Shown: positions 60,969 through 64,000 of the stretch, in pieces
Numbering within the stretch: the first letter of the stretch is position 1
How the letters are laid out: every line of letters begins with the position of its first letter
Source of the DNA: Hydrocarboniphaga sp965279055
Lineage (GTDB): Bacteria > Pseudomonadota > Gammaproteobacteria > Nevskiales > Nevskiaceae
Direction: 5' to 3'
DNA length: 64,000 nt
Assembly: GCF_965279055.1 (NCBI RefSeq)
Contig: NZ_OZ257125.1
Location: forward strand, 2,914,001-2,978,000
Notes under the pieces: generated by a model
Databases searched by the model: none
Told to the model about the DNA's origin: nothing
Seen by the model: the letters and a program-made list of their open reading frames with translations, nothing else
Program-made: the position numbers and the translations under genes

Positions 60969-62126
60969 ATGTTCAAGCTTCCGGCTTTCATTCGCAGCGC
61001 GCTGGGCGCGCTGCTTTGCGTGGCGCTCGCCTCCTGCGGTGGTGGCAGCAGCGACGGCACCGCCGACGGCAGCGCGAGCAAGGTCGGCCATGTGTTCCTG
61101 GTGGTGCTGGAGAACAAGGACTACGCCAAGACTTTCGCCAGCGACTCGCTGGCGCCGTACCTGGCCACCGAGCTGAAAGCCAAGGGCGCACTGCTGGAGC
61201 AGTACTACGGCATCGGCCATGTCAGCCTCGGCAACTACATCGCGATGATCAGCGGCCAGGGCCTGAACCTGCAGACCCAGACCGACTGCCAGCTGTTCAC
61301 CGAATTCGTCGGCTCGCCGCCGGTCAATGCAATCGATGGCCAGGCCATCGGCACCGGCTGCGTGTACCCGACGACGGTGCCGAACATCACCGACCAGCTG
61401 AAGGCCGCCGGCCTGAGCTGGCGCGGCTACATGGAAGACATGGGCAATACGCCGGAGCGCGAAGCCGCGGCCTGCGCGCACCCGGCGATCAACAGCCAGG
61501 ACCAGACCCAGTCCGCGACCGCCGAGGACAGCTACGCGACGCGCCACAACCCGTTCATGTACTTCCACTCGGTGATCGACGATCAGGCCAGCTGCGAGCA
61601 GCACGTGGTGCCGCTGACCGCGCTGGACTACGACCTCAGCGCGATCGGCAACACCGCCAACTACAGCTTCATCACGCCGAGCCTGTGCAGCGACGGCCAC
61701 GATTCGCCCTGCGCCAACGGCGACGCCGGCGGCCTGGAATCGATCAACGATTTCCTGATCGCGACGATCCCGAAAATCCTGAACTCCGAGGCGTTCAAGA
61801 AGGACGGCCTGCTGATCATCACCTTCGACGAATCCGACGGCCCGCAGTCCGACGCCAGCGCCTGCTGCGGCGCCGGCCCGACGCCGAATGCGCTGCTGCC
61901 CGGCATCACCGGCCTCGGCGGCGGACGCGTCGGCGCTGTGCTGATTTCGCCGTTCATCAAGCCCGGCACCGTCAGCACCGCCGCCTACAACCACTACTCG
62001 ATGCTGCGCAGCGTGCAGGACCTGTTCGGCCTGCCCTATCTGGGCTATGCCGGCAGCGCCAGCCAGGCCAGCTTCGGCGCCGACGTGTTCACGCAGCGCC
62101 TGCCCGAGTTGCCGCCGCGCCCGTAG
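60969..62126 (+). CDS. Phosphoesterase-family lipoprotein (phospholipase C/acid phosphatase type)
   Basis: A 385-residue predicted lipoprotein with lipobox LASC (Cys23) followed by GGGSSDG. The enzyme domain belongs to the alkaline-phosphatase-like phosphoesterases (PF04185 type): HVFLVVLENKDYAKTF, GIGHVSLGNYIAMISGQ, MEDMGNTP, and the metal motif LLIITFDESDG followed by GGGRVGAVLISPFIKPGTVS. A periplasmic phosphate-ester hydrolase is likely. Its TAG stop codon lies inside the left arm of a palindromic repeat. Confidence 0.88.
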   Translation: MFKLPAFIRSALGALLCVALASCGGGSSDGTADGSASKVGHVFLVVLENKDYAKTFASDSLAPYLATELKAKGALLEQYYGIGHVSLGNYIAMISGQGLNLQTQTDCQLFTEFVGSPPVNAIDGQAIGTGCVYPTTVPNITDQLKAAGLSWRGYMEDMGNTPEREAAACAHPAINSQDQTQSATAEDSYATRHNPFMYFHSVIDDQASCEQHVVPLTALDYDLSAIGNTANYSFITPSLCSDGHDSPCANGDAGGLESINDFLIATIPKILNSEAFKKDGLLIITFDESDGPQSDASACCGAGPTPNALLPGITGLGGGRVGAVLISPFIKPGTVSTAAYNHYSMLRSVQDLFGLPYLGYAGSASQASFGADVFTQRLPELPPRP

Positions 62127-62186
62127 CCCGGGTGAAACCCGGGATTGCGCCGACGCCGAAAAAAACCCGGGTTTCACCCGGGCTAC
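62123..62186. repeat. Palindromic repeat (type 4) linking two genes
   Basis: Two perfect 21-bp arms, beginning GTAGCCCGGGTGAAACCCGG and ending with its complement, flank a 22-base spacer containing seven A in a row. Each arm is itself nearly palindromic. The element contains the stop codon of the phosphoesterase gene and the putative GTG start of the following gene. Confidence 0.9.
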
Positions 62187-63724
62187 TGTTCGCGTCGATT
62201 TTGGTCTTTACCTTTCACGTGCAAGCCGACGACTACGATCCGCTCGCCGCCGCGCGGCTGCGCGAAAAGATCGGCAACGTCGAGGCCGGCATTCCGCCGC
62301 AGTGCTACGCCAGGACCGGCGCGGCGAACCCCTGCTACGTCTGCCACACCACGCCGCGCGGCAACAACCGCGCCGACGACGCCGAGCTGCAGGAGCGTTA
62401 CGACTTCAGTCCGCTGCGGCGGCGCAATCCGTGGACCAATGCCTTCGTCGATCGGCGAGCCGCGATCGCCAAGGTCAGCGACGCCGAAATCCTCGCCTGG
62501 GCGCGCGCCGACAACTACGCGCCGCTGCGCGCATCCACGGCCAGGCTCGCCGACTATCGGGGCTGGAAGCCGGACATCGATCTGCAGCAAGGCTTCGACG
62601 GACAGGGCTTCGCCCGCGACGGCTCGCAATGGCGCGCGTTCCGCTACAAGCCTTTTCCCAGCGCATTCTGGCCGACCAATGGCTCCACCGATGAAGTGAT
62701 GATCCGGCTGCCGGCGGCGCTGCGCACCGATGCCCGCGGCCGCGAATCGCGCGAGGTGTATCGCGCGAACCTGGCGATCGTCGAAGCGCTGATCGCGACG
62801 CCGGCCGATATCGCCGATGCGGCGATCGATCGTGTCATCGAATCGATCGACGAGCGCGCCGCCGGCCTCGATCTCGACGGCGACGGCCAGCTCGGCGTCG
62901 CCACCCATCTGCGCGGCCTGCCAGCGCGCTTTGCCGGCAGCGCCAGCGGCAAACCACGGCGCGGCGTCTATCCGCAGAACACCGAGTTCCTGCACACGGT
63001 CCGCTATCTGGACCCGGCGCAGCCGGACTACGCGGCGCAGCGGCTGAAAGAGCTGCGTTATTCGATCAAGGCCATCGAGATCGACGACGTCAGCATCGCC
63101 ACGCACTACCAGGACGGCGCGCGCGAAAAGCTCACCGGCGATCGCCCGCACTATTCCGGCAATGCGCTGACCGGCCAGAGCAACGACTACGGCTGGACCC
63201 TGTCCGGCTACATCGAGGACGCGCAGGGCCGCCTGCGACTGCAGACGCGCGAGGAGCAGCTGTACTGCATGGGTTGCCACAGCAACCTCGGCATCACGGT
63301 CGACCAGACCTTCTCGCTGGCGCGCAAGCTGCCGGGCGCGAACGGCTGGGGCTTGCAGACGCTGGCAGGACAGCGGGACGCGCCGCAGCATGGCAAGACG
63401 CGCGGCGAATACGCCGAATACTTCGAGCGCGCGGGCGGCGGCGACGACTATCGTGCGAACGGCGAAATGCTCAGGCGTCTCGAAACTTTCACGGCCACCA
63501 CGAGCCTGCGCGAGATGCTGTTGCCATCAGCGCAACGCGCGCTGGCGCTGAACAAGGCGTATCGCGAAGTCGTGTTGGAGCAGAGCTACAAGCTCGGCCG
63601 CGATGCGGTGCTGGTGCCGCTGGATCAGCTGGTGCATCGTCAACTGGACAAGGGCGATCCGGCGCCGAAAGCCGCGGACAAGCGCTACGACGATGCGCAG
63701 CTCTGGCTGGACTGGCCGCGATAG
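62132..63724 (+). CDS. Exported di-haem c-type cytochrome-like protein
   Basis: A 530-residue protein with two CxxCH haem-attachment motifs, CYVCH (68-72) and CMGCH (about 379-383), and a DxDxDG calcium-loop-like motif DLDGDGQLG (about 247-255). Other marked stretches are FRYKPFPSAFWPTNGSTDEV and GNALTGQSNDYGWTLSGYIE. A hydrophobic signal-like segment LLFASILVFTF precedes AQ/ADD. The only good upstream start is a GTG inside the repeat element; it lacks a ribosome-binding site. I recognise no named family; periplasmic electron transfer is inferred from the haem motifs. Confidence 0.78.
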   Translation: MKPGIAPTPKKTRVSPGLLFASILVFTFHVQADDYDPLAAARLREKIGNVEAGIPPQCYARTGAANPCYVCHTTPRGNNRADDAELQERYDFSPLRRRNPWTNAFVDRRAAIAKVSDAEILAWARADNYAPLRASTARLADYRGWKPDIDLQQGFDGQGFARDGSQWRAFRYKPFPSAFWPTNGSTDEVMIRLPAALRTDARGRESREVYRANLAIVEALIATPADIADAAIDRVIESIDERAAGLDLDGDGQLGVATHLRGLPARFAGSASGKPRRGVYPQNTEFLHTVRYLDPAQPDYAAQRLKELRYSIKAIEIDDVSIATHYQDGAREKLTGDRPHYSGNALTGQSNDYGWTLSGYIEDAQGRLRLQTREEQLYCMGCHSNLGITVDQTFSLARKLPGANGWGLQTLAGQRDAPQHGKTRGEYAEYFERAGGGDDYRANGEMLRRLETFTATTSLREMLLPSAQRALALNKAYREVVLEQSYKLGRDAVLVPLDQLVHRQLDKGDPAPKAADKRYDDAQLWLDWPR

Positions 63725-63730
63725 CGGCAC

Positions 63731-63800
63731 CTGTAGGAGCGGGCTCGCCCGCGACTGTGCCCTGGAAGCTCGGAGTCGCGGACAGGGTCCGCTCCTACAG
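63731..63800. repeat. Palindromic repeat (type 3), copy B
   Basis: Terminal arms CTGTAGGAGCGG and CCGCTCCTACAG are perfectly paired across about 46 bases, with an inner GGGCTCGCCCGCGAC and GTCGCGGACAGGG partly complementary. It is the same sequence type as 59845-59900 and lies between the cytochrome gene and the last gene of the window. Confidence 0.85.
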
Positions 63801-63873
63801 GCGACGATAACGAGTCATTTACCTGCAACGCAGCCCGCATAATCTGAGCGGCTGTCATTCCTCGGGGGGAACC

Positions 63874-64000
63874 ATGCCGGTCGCGACCAACTTCAACAAG
63901 CGTCAGCAGCGTCGCGGCCTGACGCGACGCGAAATCCTGCAGTCGAGCTTCGTCGGCATGGGTCTGCTCAGCATCGGCGGCGGCCTGACCGCCTGCGGCG
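63874..64000 (+). CDS. Start of a Tat-exported lipoprotein, 3' truncated
   Basis: Only the first 42 codons are in the window. GGGGGGA precedes the ATG. The sequence MPVATNFNKRQQRRGLTRRE continues into ILQSSFVGMGLLSIGGGLTAC: a twin-arginine motif (TRREIL) and a lipobox-like LTAC (Cys41). Tat export implies a folded, probably cofactor-containing periplasmic enzyme. PhoX-type phosphatases are one such family, but nothing visible decides this. Confidence 0.75.
   Translation, partial: MPVATNFNKRQQRRGLTRREILQSSFVGMGLLSIGGGLTACG

Overview
The window is a high-GC chromosomal segment from a gammaproteobacterium. The layout suggests the Xanthomonadales/Nevskiales neighbourhood: rplY-pth-ychF order, infC-rpmI-rplT-pheST-ihfA-merR-tRNA-Pro, a fused nuoCD, and an rpoN copy next to fleQ inside the flagellar cluster, as known for rpoN2 of Xanthomonas. 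This placement is an inference; no 16S gene is present. The window looks like core chromosome. I see no phage, integron, IS transposase or CRISPR.

Layout. 1-2811: translation genes (L25, Pth, YchF) interrupted by an antisense secreted protein gene. 2854-6668: a nickel module, with a NiCoT permease and a TonB-dependent receptor divergent from nikR. 6755-10597: an exported alkaline phosphatase, a lipoprotein and an orphan zinc-ribbon protein. 10714-28185: flagellar export/switch/basal-body cluster read leftward (rpoN, receiver, fleQ; fliEFGHIJK; fliLMNOPQR-flhB). It is interrupted by two rightward genes, a HugZ-like protein and a small exported protein. Three sigma-54 type -24/-12 sequences fit upstream of fliE, fliL and the small exported protein. 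28346-33113: an atypical LuxR-type regulator, a hybrid sensor kinase and small envelope proteins. 33190-38862: tRNA-Pro and the ihfA/pheST/rplT/rpmI/infC block, with an attenuator-like hairpin before pheS. 39070-42214: otsB-otsA plus a degenerate glucokinase-like gene, meeting mscS tail to tail with no gap. 43326-58502: complete nuoA-N (13 genes for 14 subunits). 58902-64000: HDAC-like deacetylase, CDF exporter, phosphoesterase lipoprotein, di-haem c-type protein and the start of a Tat-exported protein.

Short palindromic repeats of four sequence types sit in intergenic gaps, several inside the fli and nuo operons. One of them runs from the stop codon of one gene into the putative start of the next. 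The most useful leads are the sigma-54 promoter set, including an uncharacterised exported protein, the repeat-built N-terminus of the di-haem protein, the Asp-to-Glu receiver, the degenerate glucokinase, and the regulatory palindromes near nikR, rpoN and the zinc-ribbon gene.
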